This document shows, one piece after another, positions 7,253 through 15,290 of a DNA stretch of 64,000 nt (the stretch's first letter is position 1; each line of letters begins with the position of its first letter). Both the position numbers and the translations under genes were made by a program. The stretch comes from an uncultured Allomuricauda sp. (GTDB lineage Bacteria; Bacteroidota; Bacteroidia; Flavobacteriales; Flavobacteriaceae): NCBI GenBank assembly GCA_937899065.1, contig CALBPG010000237.1, forward strand, positions 1 through 64,000. Direction: 5' to 3'. The notes under the pieces were generated by a model. That model made no database searches, was not told the origin of the DNA, and was given only the letters and a program-made list of their open reading frames with translations.

Positions 7253-8758
7253 TTAGTATACCAAGTCAATAGTACGCCAATCGTTGGCACCACTGGCCGT
7301 ACCTACTTCGCCGGCTTGCGCAGGACCACCAAAGGTATAGATGGCATCGCGGGTGATTTCCAGCTCCGACGCCGGAACGGGATACATGGTTGGGGTTCCT
7401 GCTTGAAGCATATCGTGCCTTCTCATAAAGGCCCATGGTACCCCCATTCCTGATTGTAAATCCAATTCAATGGAAACCTCATACAACAGCGCGTTTAAAA
7501 TATTCGGTGCTGCTGGTGTGGTAGCTTGATTTCCCACCGTCATTCTTGGAGACGCATCCAAGGCGGCTACGGCAGCACCAAGATTCCCCAATCGGTAGTG
7601 GCACTCCGCTTTGATATAATCAATTTCAGCCTTGGAAAAAATCCCCATGGGCAAACCCGTTTCGTTTTGATCATTTTGATTGAAGAACTTAATCGTCCTA
7701 TAACTTGAGAATAATTGACGTCCTCTCGATTCGCGAAGGAAACCAAAATTCTCTCCTACGTATTCATAGTACAGTCCTAACCTAGCATCCGTTGAAGAAA
7801 TGGATGGAAGAATCGTATTGTCTGTGGGATAATCCGCAGGATAGGTTGGTTCAAACAAACGGGTTATTTTTTGGTCTGTTGGCATATACCCAGATCCATC
7901 ACCCAAAGTAGTCAAAGACCAGTCTTGCAATACATTATAAATGACGTTCTCCAAAGCAGGTGGAAAATAGTCCTCAACAATTCCATTGTTCGCGTAAGTC
8001 AAAATTTGATTGTAATCAATGCCTTGCGCTTCAGCATTTGTCCTTGGATTGGCTATCGACAATCGCGCCATATAGCTATTGGCCAATTGCACAAAGGTGC
8101 TCCTGTCTATACTTGGACCTGCCGTATATAAAATGTATTCAAAACTGTCCGCGCTATTTGCCAATTGTATGGCGGTGGTTATATTTTCTATAGCAGCGCC
8201 AAGCATTTCTTGATATGTGGAAAATTCCAATGCACTAGGGTCGGTATCCGGGTCAACGATATAAGCCTTGTCATAAATCATGGCAAGATAGCCTTGGGCA
8301 ACGCCCTTATCAAAGTATGCCGAGGCTAGCTCTTGTTGTGTTACATCCAAACCACTAACGATAACCTCTCCAGCATCATTCTCGATATTGTTTATCACAA
8401 TATTTGCATTATTAATAGCGCTATTGAAACTATTCCAAGGTCCAGCAGCTTGAACACCGATATCATCATTTGCAGTGGTGTTTTCAATTTGTCTTCGGGG
8501 TTGATCGCAAAAAAACCAAAATCCTCGAAATGCATTGGTTGTGGTAAACTGGTCCGCCATACCCCTAAAGAAGATTCCGTTAAAACTAATTTGACTAAAG
8601 AAGGTATTGGTATGGTTGGAAATATTGAAATTTTGAAAATCTGCTGCATTGGCCAACACCCGGGCAGCATCTGCCTGATTAGGGTTTCCAATATTAAATT
8701 CTTCTTGTGTGCATGACATTACTCCCAATGCCATCATAAAATAAACTACTTTTTTCAT
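7253..8758 (-). CDS. SusD/RagB-family nutrient-binding outer-membrane lipoprotein
   Basis: The 501-residue protein starts MKKVVYFMMALGVMSC, a lipoprotein signal with the lipidated Cys at 16. The body contains TPR-like helices with the family pattern YLAMIYDKAYIVDPDTDPSA and AEIDYIKAECHYRLGNLGAAVAAL. It lies 44 bases downstream of the SusC gene on the same strand, so the two are co-transcribed and form a SusCD complex for TonB-dependent uptake. No carbohydrate-active enzyme or peptidase belongs to the same transcript, so the ligand is not indicated. The C-terminal part (residues about 380-500) is the SusD domain with the tail DWRTIDLVY. Confidence 0.92.
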   Translation of the reverse strand: MKKVVYFMMALGVMSCTQEEFNIGNPNQADAARVLANAADFQNFNISNHTNTFFSQISFNGIFFRGMADQFTTTNAFRGFWFFCDQPRRQIENTTANDDIGVQAAGPWNSFNSAINNANIVINNIENDAGEVIVSGLDVTQQELASAYFDKGVAQGYLAMIYDKAYIVDPDTDPSALEFSTYQEMLGAAIENITTAIQLANSADSFEYILYTAGPSIDRSTFVQLANSYMARLSIANPRTNAEAQGIDYNQILTYANNGIVEDYFPPALENVIYNVLQDWSLTTLGDGSGYMPTDQKITRLFEPTYPADYPTDNTILPSISSTDARLGLYYEYVGENFGFLRESRGRQLFSSYRTIKFFNQNDQNETGLPMGIFSKAEIDYIKAECHYRLGNLGAAVAALDASPRMTVGNQATTPAAPNILNALLYEVSIELDLQSGMGVPWAFMRRHDMLQAGTPTMYPVPASELEITRDAIYTFGGPAQAGEVGTASGANDWRTIDLVY

Positions 8759-8802
8759 TGCATCTTTTTTAATATTAAAATAATCGTTTTCATTGCTTTC
8801 TT

Positions 8803-11800
8803 TTAAAAAGTTACCTGAACAGAAGCGGCGAAGGTTCTGAAATTGGGGAAGGAAAACTCATCCAGCTTAAAAATGGGGCTACCACTTAAAGCGACTTCAG
8901 GGTCAAATCCGGTATAGTTCGTAAAGGTGTAAAGGTTTCTACCCGAAATGGTGAATCGTATATTCTCTATAGGAACTTTGGGCCCAAAAACATCTTCATC
9001 CAAGGTATAGGTCAAGGACACCTCTCGTATTTTGGCGAAGCTGGCATCCTCAATAAAGTAATCGATGGAAGCATTCCCATTGTAGATAACCGAACTGGCA
9101 TTCGCATAGGATGAAGGTTGACCTGCTGCACCAAATACGTCCAAATCGCCATGTCTATCATTGAAGTACAGCAACTGTTTGGTATAGTTATACACATCTC
9201 CTCCAATCTGCATGTCAATCAACGTATATAGGCTCAGGTTTTTGTAGGTAAAGGTGTTTCGGAAACCCATAATAAAATCCGGATTCGTATCTCCAATGGT
9301 ACCCACCAAGGCTTGACCTGTGTCGCCATCCCATTTGCGGATAGCTTGTTCTCCTCCTGTTCCGACCAAGCCCGTTTGACCTTCATTGGCGGTAACGATA
9401 ACGTGTCCAAACTCATTCACACTGAAATCTGAAAGAGGCAAGTTGAGTCCTTCATTAATGACCAAACCATCCTGTACCGTAAGGTCATCCAATGACTTGG
9501 CTAGAGAATTTCCAAACATGGCCCCAAAAGGCTGACCCGCCTCAACACGGAAGATGCTCAATTCAGGGTCTGAATCCACTAGTGCAGTGACTTGCGATCC
9601 AAAACCAACTAATTCACGGTTAAAGGGAGCAACTTCGCCTAAATCTGTGATTTGATTATCTACTGCGGCGAAGGTTACCCCAACATCCCAAGTAAAATTA
9701 TCATTTTGGATAGGGGTCCCGGTCAAGGCCGCCTCCCAAGCCTCATATTCAGTTGAGGCCACATTTTGACGTTGGATGGCACCGGGAACAGCACCAGAAA
9801 GTGGTACGGTGATGATAGCATCCTCCGTTTCGGAGCTTGCATAGGTTACCGATAAGAGCATCTTGTCCAAAAACCCAAAATCAATCCCTACTTCTAACTC
9901 TTTTATGGTTGGTGATTTTAGGTTGGGGTTTCCAATCTGAAAGGGAGACACATTCCCTTGCGTTACGTTGAAGGTTTCGAAGATATCGCCAAAATTGGGT
10001 CGCAAACCGGCGGTACCAAAAGAGGCTCTAAACTTTAATTCATCCATCCAATCGGCTGAAATATCTTCCCCTGCTCTATAGGCAAACGACCCTCTGTAAA
10101 AGAACTGATCTCTATTTTCCTCACCAAAAAGCGAACTCCGGTCTGTTCTCGCAAACACTCCCAAGATTACCTTATCCTTCCAGTCTAAATCCAATGAGAA
10201 GAATACATTTTGAGTTTTCTCTTGGGTTTCTCCAGAAGCAATTTGTGTATTCTCTGTAGCTTGTTGTAATGTCTTTACACCTTCCGTTAAAAAGTTAGAC
10301 CCTTGTGCTTGAGAAAATTCGGTTCGTACGTCTTCATGCAAATAGCGTAAGGAGGACCGGAGGTTGAAATCTCCAAAAGTATTGTTGTAGTTAAGCTGTG
10401 CAGCAGCGTTGACGCGAGCCCTAGACGCTTTAAGATTGAAAATGAATCCATTATCCGTGGTTGCGCTAAACTGCGATCCTGATACATATCCTTTCGGAAA
10501 GAAATTCAAGAAATTTTGACTTCCTCTATCGGTTGAAAGTTGGGTGTCCAAGGTCAGATTATCCGTAATTCTGTACTTCAGATTTATGGCGGAGGTCAAT
10601 CGGTTTACTACAACATCCTGCTCCTGAAAACGCGACACGTATAAAGGATTTTGATATTCATTTAAAAAACCGTTCCCCGCAAAAAAGGGAAACAACTCTC
10701 CATTCTCATCCCTTTGGGATAGACTTACCGTAGGATCAGAAACCAAAAGATTGAAAAACAAGTTGTCACCCTGTCCAGACTGTTCTACTTCTTGCCCTCT
10801 TCTTCGCACCACATAGTTGGTCATATCCAGCTGCCAGCGGTCACTCAGATTTACCTTGAAGTTCAGTCTAGCATTCGTCCGGATTAATGGGTCTACCCCA
10901 TCAATAATACCTGCAACTTCAGTTCTTTCAAGCGACGTATAATACCGTATGTTGCCTTTCCGTTGAGAAACACTAGCAGTAATCTGGCTATACGGTTGTG
11001 AGGTGATAACATCGGAAACATTATCCAAAAGTTGACCGGGCCAGGGATTGTCGTGAATCCCATCGGGGTCTGGTACAATAGCACCAGAACTTATATCGAA
11101 ATTGCCGGTAGCGTCTAAAAGACGGTCGTGGTTTCTCGCCAAAGGATAGGCCCTTTGAATGTCTGAGAAACCATTTTCAAAACGCAGGGTGACTCGAGGT
11201 TTTTCGGTTTCACCTTGTTTGGTGATAATCTGTACAACCCCGTTTCCAGCCAAGGAACCATAAAGTGATGAGGCTGCAGCACCCTTGACCACCTCGATGG
11301 ATTGGATATCCTGGGTACTGAATTCGTTCAAAAACCCTTCTGTGATGATACCATCCACAATAATCAGAGGTGCGGTACTCCCTTCAATTGAACTAGCCCC
11401 CCTCAAAATCACTGCGGAGTTCCGCAAGGGGTTACCCCCTCCTTGTACGATTTGAGCACCTGCTACTTTACCGATAAGCGCGGAAGCTACGTCCGGCGTC
11501 GGAACGGTTTGTACACCTGTAACCGGGACTGTCTCCACTTTAAAAGCGAGTTTCTCTTTGGAAGTTCCTTGTGCAACACCTGTGACTACCACTTCACCCA
11601 AAGCTTGGGCATCTTGTTGCATTTGTACATTAATCGTGTTGGACGCCCCAACGGTTCTTTGTTCATCCTGTTGTCCGATATAGGTGAAAACCAATATCTG
11701 TCCTGGTTGGGCGGCGATGGAATAATTCCCATCAAAATCGGTTTGGGTACCGTTGCTGGTTCCTCGAAGTATGATATTCACACCCGGTAAGGGAAGACCA

Positions 11801-11904
11801 TCTTGGTCGGTGACCACACCGGTTATGGTTTTTTCCTGTGCTTGAGCCGAAGCAAAACACATCAGCATCAAGCCTAGAGTTCCCAATAGTTTCTTTACAT
11901 TCAT
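8803..11904 (-). CDS. SusC/RagA-family TonB-dependent outer-membrane transporter
   Basis: The 1033-residue protein has a signal peptide (MNVKKLLGTLGLMLMCFASAQAQ). A carboxypeptidase-regulatory-like domain follows at about 24-105 (ITGVVTDQDGLPLPGVNI, TDFDGNYSI), then the TonB box region GEVVVTG, a plug domain (SALIGKVAGAQI, ILRGASSIEG, IIVDGI) and a 22-strand-type barrel ending in FAASVQVTF. These are the hallmarks of SusC-type transporters. Paired with the SusD gene just downstream. The leader is about 380 bases to the next gene upstream and may be structured (see 12079-12218). Confidence 0.93.
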   Translation of the reverse strand: MNVKKLLGTLGLMLMCFASAQAQEKTITGVVTDQDGLPLPGVNIILRGTSNGTQTDFDGNYSIAAQPGQILVFTYIGQQDEQRTVGASNTINVQMQQDAQALGEVVVTGVAQGTSKEKLAFKVETVPVTGVQTVPTPDVASALIGKVAGAQIVQGGGNPLRNSAVILRGASSIEGSTAPLIIVDGIITEGFLNEFSTQDIQSIEVVKGAAASSLYGSLAGNGVVQIITKQGETEKPRVTLRFENGFSDIQRAYPLARNHDRLLDATGNFDISSGAIVPDPDGIHDNPWPGQLLDNVSDVITSQPYSQITASVSQRKGNIRYYTSLERTEVAGIIDGVDPLIRTNARLNFKVNLSDRWQLDMTNYVVRRRGQEVEQSGQGDNLFFNLLVSDPTVSLSQRDENGELFPFFAGNGFLNEYQNPLYVSRFQEQDVVVNRLTSAINLKYRITDNLTLDTQLSTDRGSQNFLNFFPKGYVSGSQFSATTDNGFIFNLKASRARVNAAAQLNYNNTFGDFNLRSSLRYLHEDVRTEFSQAQGSNFLTEGVKTLQQATENTQIASGETQEKTQNVFFSLDLDWKDKVILGVFARTDRSSLFGEENRDQFFYRGSFAYRAGEDISADWMDELKFRASFGTAGLRPNFGDIFETFNVTQGNVSPFQIGNPNLKSPTIKELEVGIDFGFLDKMLLSVTYASSETEDAIITVPLSGAVPGAIQRQNVASTEYEAWEAALTGTPIQNDNFTWDVGVTFAAVDNQITDLGEVAPFNRELVGFGSQVTALVDSDPELSIFRVEAGQPFGAMFGNSLAKSLDDLTVQDGLVINEGLNLPLSDFSVNEFGHVIVTANEGQTGLVGTGGEQAIRKWDGDTGQALVGTIGDTNPDFIMGFRNTFTYKNLSLYTLIDMQIGGDVYNYTKQLLYFNDRHGDLDVFGAAGQPSSYANASSVIYNGNASIDYFIEDASFAKIREVSLTYTLDEDVFGPKVPIENIRFTISGRNLYTFTNYTGFDPEVALSGSPIFKLDEFSFPNFRTFAASVQVTF

Positions 11905-12078
11905 AGAGTTAGAATTTTATTGATGTAATAAATCGAGTTAGACAATTGAGAAAGGCGGGCGGAGGAAACGGATAAATAGCTAATTCAAATAATACCTCTG
12001 GTTCAATGAGAACAAAACTTAGTAGTTGTTCTTTATGGAAGAAGTAAGGCTTCTCACCGCCTCACCTTTACAATTGCA

Positions 12079-12218
12079 GCGTAAAAAAAGCCAAAACATC
12101 AGGGCATCCTGTACACTCCGACCTGCGCTAACAATAAACCCGATTTAGGTTTACGTTGCCACATCAGGTTGCTCGGCGTCTTTGGAAGAACATTATCGTT
12201 GCAACACATTTGCGCAAA
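12079..12218 (-). promoter_or_regulatory. Candidate structured leader of the susC gene
   Basis: The interval 11905-12448 holds no convincing gene. Read on the minus strand it contains TTTGCGCAAA and GTTGCAAC palindromes, GCAACC that could pair with the latter, a TAAACC/GGTTTA hairpin, a CAGG-ATGC-CCTG hairpin and then a seven-base U run. That arrangement resembles a leader RNA with an internal termination point. It does not match the SAM, cobalamin or TPP riboswitch cores as I know them. The U run is not preceded by a strong GC stem, so attenuation is only a guess. Confidence 0.3.
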
Positions 12219-12448
12219 ACGCGGTGAACCCAAACAAATTCAAACTATTGCAGGTTTTTGGAAGAGAAGTTTCCTAAACATAACTGTTACGGTTGGTGGT
12301 TGGAGGTGAGAATGAAGTAACAAACAAAAGTTTTTGCAAAAGGGAGTGTGATATTATTGTAAACCAACATCGGCTCCGGTTTAGATTCACCTATGGGCCA
12401 AAGAAAGGGTATATCTTTCCTTTAAGTCTAAATATCATTTTTAATAGT

Positions 12449-13333
12449 GTGCGTAGTACAATAGTCTTCTTGTTTTGCTTTATAGCTCATTTGGGATATG
12501 CACAAGTCCCGGTGAGTAAAGAAGTTTTATTAACCAATAATGTGTTTGACGATAGGTATCCCAGCTATTCGAAAGATGGAAAAACCATCGTTTTCGAGTC
12601 CAACCGGGATGGAAACTGGGAAATCTACCTCATGGACAGTAACGGTGAAAACCAAACCAGATTAACCTTTAATAATGCTAATGACCGTAGACCCTGCTGG
12701 CACCCGGATGGGAACCGCATTTTGTTCGAGTCAGATAGAGCAGGTAGAAATCATCTCTACGTATACCATTTAAAATCCAAAGAGATTGAAAAAATACCTA
12801 CACCGAAGGACGGTGAACCCGTATTCGCCTCATACTCCCCAGATGGCCAAACCATTGCTTTCTCCTTAAAAGTTTCTGCAGAAACCAGTGATTTGATACT
12901 ATTGGATATGAATTCTAGGTCAACTCCCTCGAAAAAATTGATTGCCAACGGTTTTCGAAACTTCTATCCCAAATGGTCTCCAGATAGCAAGACTATTGTC
13001 TTTTTTTCTCGAATGGATACTGAAAATCAAATCGATGAAGTTTACACGATAAACATCAGTACTGGACAAACCGCACGGGTAACCCAATCAGACAAGCACA
13101 GCTTTTGTCCTTCCTTTTCTCAAGATGGTAAACGTCTTGCCTTTGTCAATGGAATGGAAAAAATCCGACCCGAACTTTTTGTAATTGATGTCAACGGTGG
13201 AAATCTTAAGCAACTTACCTATAATTTGGACGGTGATACGTTACCCTGTTGGTCGATGGATGATAAAAAAATACTATTTACCGGATTTCGGAAGGGTAGT
13301 TTCCAAATATGTGAGATTCAACTGAACCCCTAG
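12449..13333 (+). CDS. Secreted TolB-like WD40/PD40 propeller protein
   Basis: The ORF track begins at 12293, but GTG 12449 gives a textbook signal peptide (MRSTIVFLFCFIAHLGYAQ), so I place the start there (294 residues). Six repeats of the PD40 type follow: DRYPSYSKDGKTIVFESNRDG, then RRPCWHPDGNRILFESDRAG, ASYSPDGQTIAFS, YPKWSPDSKTIVFFSR, CPSFSQDGKRLAFVNG and PCWSMDDKKILFTG. That equals one six-bladed TolB-like propeller and no other domain. The role is unknown; homologues are periplasmic binding or scaffolding proteins. Divergent from susC and followed by an AraC-type regulator on the same strand after 137 bases. Confidence 0.8.
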   Translation: MRSTIVFLFCFIAHLGYAQVPVSKEVLLTNNVFDDRYPSYSKDGKTIVFESNRDGNWEIYLMDSNGENQTRLTFNNANDRRPCWHPDGNRILFESDRAGRNHLYVYHLKSKEIEKIPTPKDGEPVFASYSPDGQTIAFSLKVSAETSDLILLDMNSRSTPSKKLIANGFRNFYPKWSPDSKTIVFFSRMDTENQIDEVYTINISTGQTARVTQSDKHSFCPSFSQDGKRLAFVNGMEKIRPELFVIDVNGGNLKQLTYNLDGDTLPCWSMDDKKILFTGFRKGSFQICEIQLNP

Positions 13334-13470
13334 CCTTAACGCGAAGAATATTTAGGCGTAGTCCTGAATTTCTTAATGTTTCCCTAATATCCTTATAAAA
13401 GTTTTAATTCCGATTCAGATTTACAACCTTTAATTGGTTCGTTGCTACTTTGAAATAAACCTTAACACCA

Positions 13471-14586
13471 ATGAATATCATCCAAGGATTCTTTTTTGCT
13501 TTTACCGTACAAGCAATAATTCTTGCCGTTATCCTTTTTTTGAAGAAAAGCACCCAGCGTTACCAAAATCGGATTTGGGCAATTTTTTTGATGCTTTTTG
13601 CTTTGAACCTACTGTATAACGTAACGTATTGGATTAATCCAAGTTCACGCCCCACTATTGTCTTTTCTTGGAGCTGGTTTTTATTACTTGCTCTTTATGG
13701 TCCGTTGTTTTATTTCTATGTCAGAAGCTTAGTAATAGGTAAGCGAATTTCTTTAAGAAAGGACTTTTTTCACTTTTTGCCATTCGTATTCGTCCTTCTG
13801 AATTTTGGGCGATTATATATACAACCCTACGAAATAAAGGGAAGAGTTTATGCTACCGGAGCCTTAACGGAGTATGTTTTGGTATCAGACTATATCATTT
13901 ACCTCATATTATCATTGGGTTTGGTGGTGTATGCCTGGATTTGCTATCGAATGGGCCGCACTAAATATTCGGACGACCCTGAAATGAAAGCCTGGTTGAA
14001 CGCTGTGGTGTTTTCTTTCTTTCTGTTTGGATTGAGTTGGTTGGTATTTTACGCTATTGGCGCTTTAAACATGTATACTATCGAAGCCGACTACGTCATC
14101 GGAGTTGCCATGGTGATTATGATTGCATTGACTTCGTATTTTGGGTACATCCACTCCGACGTTTTCAACGGGAAGCCATTAAAGAATGTCTTTCCCTTTG
14201 TAAAATATAAGAATTCAGGATTGTCGAAGCAGCTGTTGGTGGACTTGAAAGAAAAACTAGCAAACACGGTTCAGCAAGAAGGTCTCTATCTTGATTGTGA
14301 ACTAAAGTTAACGGACTTAGCGTCTAAGCTAAATATTTCAAGACATCACACATCCCAAGTGATTAACGAATCTTTTGGGGTCAGTTTTTATGAATACATC
14401 AACCGTTTAAGAATCCAAGAGGCTGAAAAATTGCTTGCTGACGAAAAGTCAAAACACTTGAACATCACGGATATCGCCTACAAATCTGGCTTCAACAACC
14501 GGGTATCCTTTTACAACTCCTTTAAGAAACACTTCGGGATTACCCCTTCTGAGTTTAGAAGCAAAAAAATGATGGCCGCTTCTTAA
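13471..14586 (+). CDS. Membrane-anchored AraC-family transcriptional regulator
   Basis: A 371-residue protein with about seven hydrophobic helices in residues 1-230 (FFFAFTVQAIILAVILFL at the start, VIGVAMVIMIALTSYF at the end). A cytoplasmic AraC-type HTH domain follows at about 270-365: LTDLASKLNISRHHTSQVINE for the first helix pair and ITDIAYKSGFNNRVSFYNSFKKHFGITPSEF for the second. This 7TM-like plus AraC layout is common in Flavobacteriaceae; the membrane part probably senses a signal. No kinase or receiver domain is present. The next gene is convergent and ends 20 bases away, so this gene ends its own transcript. Confidence 0.87.
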   Translation: MNIIQGFFFAFTVQAIILAVILFLKKSTQRYQNRIWAIFLMLFALNLLYNVTYWINPSSRPTIVFSWSWFLLLALYGPLFYFYVRSLVIGKRISLRKDFFHFLPFVFVLLNFGRLYIQPYEIKGRVYATGALTEYVLVSDYIIYLILSLGLVVYAWICYRMGRTKYSDDPEMKAWLNAVVFSFFLFGLSWLVFYAIGALNMYTIEADYVIGVAMVIMIALTSYFGYIHSDVFNGKPLKNVFPFVKYKNSGLSKQLLVDLKEKLANTVQQEGLYLDCELKLTDLASKLNISRHHTSQVINESFGVSFYEYINRLRIQEAEKLLADEKSKHLNITDIAYKSGFNNRVSFYNSFKKHFGITPSEFRSKKMMAAS

Positions 14587-14606
14587 ACAGTACTAGAAGT
14601 TTAAAA

Positions 14607-15128
14607 CTATAATTTCCGTGTATAGTTGACCCGCCACAAAAGGCTCCAGGTTTTTCCGTCGTCCAGGGAACTTTCCCAATCCCAGGTAAAAGCATCTTCT
14701 TCTATATCCTTGATCACCATTCGGGCCATCACCTTTTGCCCCTTGCTGTTTACGGTCTGGGTTTTAAAACCTCTTGTATTGTCATTTACGAATCCCTCAA
14801 AGTCCAGATAGCTACCTTGACTATCCGCCCAAGCCTGTTTCCATGTAGCACTCTGAATGCTAAGTACCGAAATACTAGTCCCTTTGAATCCTTTGGAGGC
14901 ACCTTCCAAAATCTCGAAATTCTCCAAAATCACTTTCTTGTCCATAATCTTCTGGATTGAGTTGGTACCCTTACCGACGACCCCTTCTCCTTCGTCCCAA
15001 GTCTCATCCCAGGTACCCACCCAAAAATCAAATTCGTCTCCATTGAGCCCTGAATCATTTCTATTTTGGGCAGAAAGAATTTGAAACAATGAAAAAAACA
15101 GAAAAAAAGATAAAACGTGTAACTTCAT
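14607..15128 (-). CDS. Secreted DUF1579-like small protein
   Basis: The 173-residue protein has a signal peptide (MKLHVLSFFLFFSLFQILSAQ) and the motif FDFWVGTWDETWDEGEG, typical of lipocalin-like DUF1579 domains, which begin with an F-x-x-W-x-G-x-W strand. The C-terminal half has the repeated strand pattern of a small barrel (DWESSLDDGKTWSLLWRVNYTRKL). No catalytic motif is visible and the family has no firm function. Convergent with the AraC gene. The upstream prolyl oligopeptidase gene is on the same strand with a 160-base gap containing a hairpin. Confidence 0.6.
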   Translation of the reverse strand: MKLHVLSFFLFFSLFQILSAQNRNDSGLNGDEFDFWVGTWDETWDEGEGVVGKGTNSIQKIMDKKVILENFEILEGASKGFKGTSISVLSIQSATWKQAWADSQGSYLDFEGFVNDNTRGFKTQTVNSKGQKVMARMVIKDIEEDAFTWDWESSLDDGKTWSLLWRVNYTRKL

Positions 15129-15241
15129 GATACTTAGCTATTTTGATTATGGAACCAAAGTGCTAAAAAAATCCTCATGAGTTGTAAAGCTGCTTCGGGG
15201 AAAAGCTTTTGCTTCTATTTTCCAAGAAGGAATCACGGTTC

Positions 15242-15265
15242 TTTGACTTTTAGAGTAAAGTCAAA
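15242..15265 (-). terminator. Weak hairpin downstream of the prolyl oligopeptidase gene
   Basis: TTTGACTTT, six-base loop, AAAGTCAAA: nine perfect pairs but AT-rich and without a U run on the minus strand. It may stabilise or end the transcript of the gene ending at 15291. Confidence 0.4.
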
Positions 15266-15290
15266 AACCAAAAGCGTGCATCATTTTATG

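Noticed and set aside
8333-8716. 127-codon plus-strand ORF inside susD
   Set aside because: Antisense shadow; susD has clear lipoprotein and domain features.
12060-12240. SAM, cobalamin or TPP riboswitch before susC
   Set aside because: The conserved cores of these classes are not present; only GCAACC is reminiscent of SAM-I.
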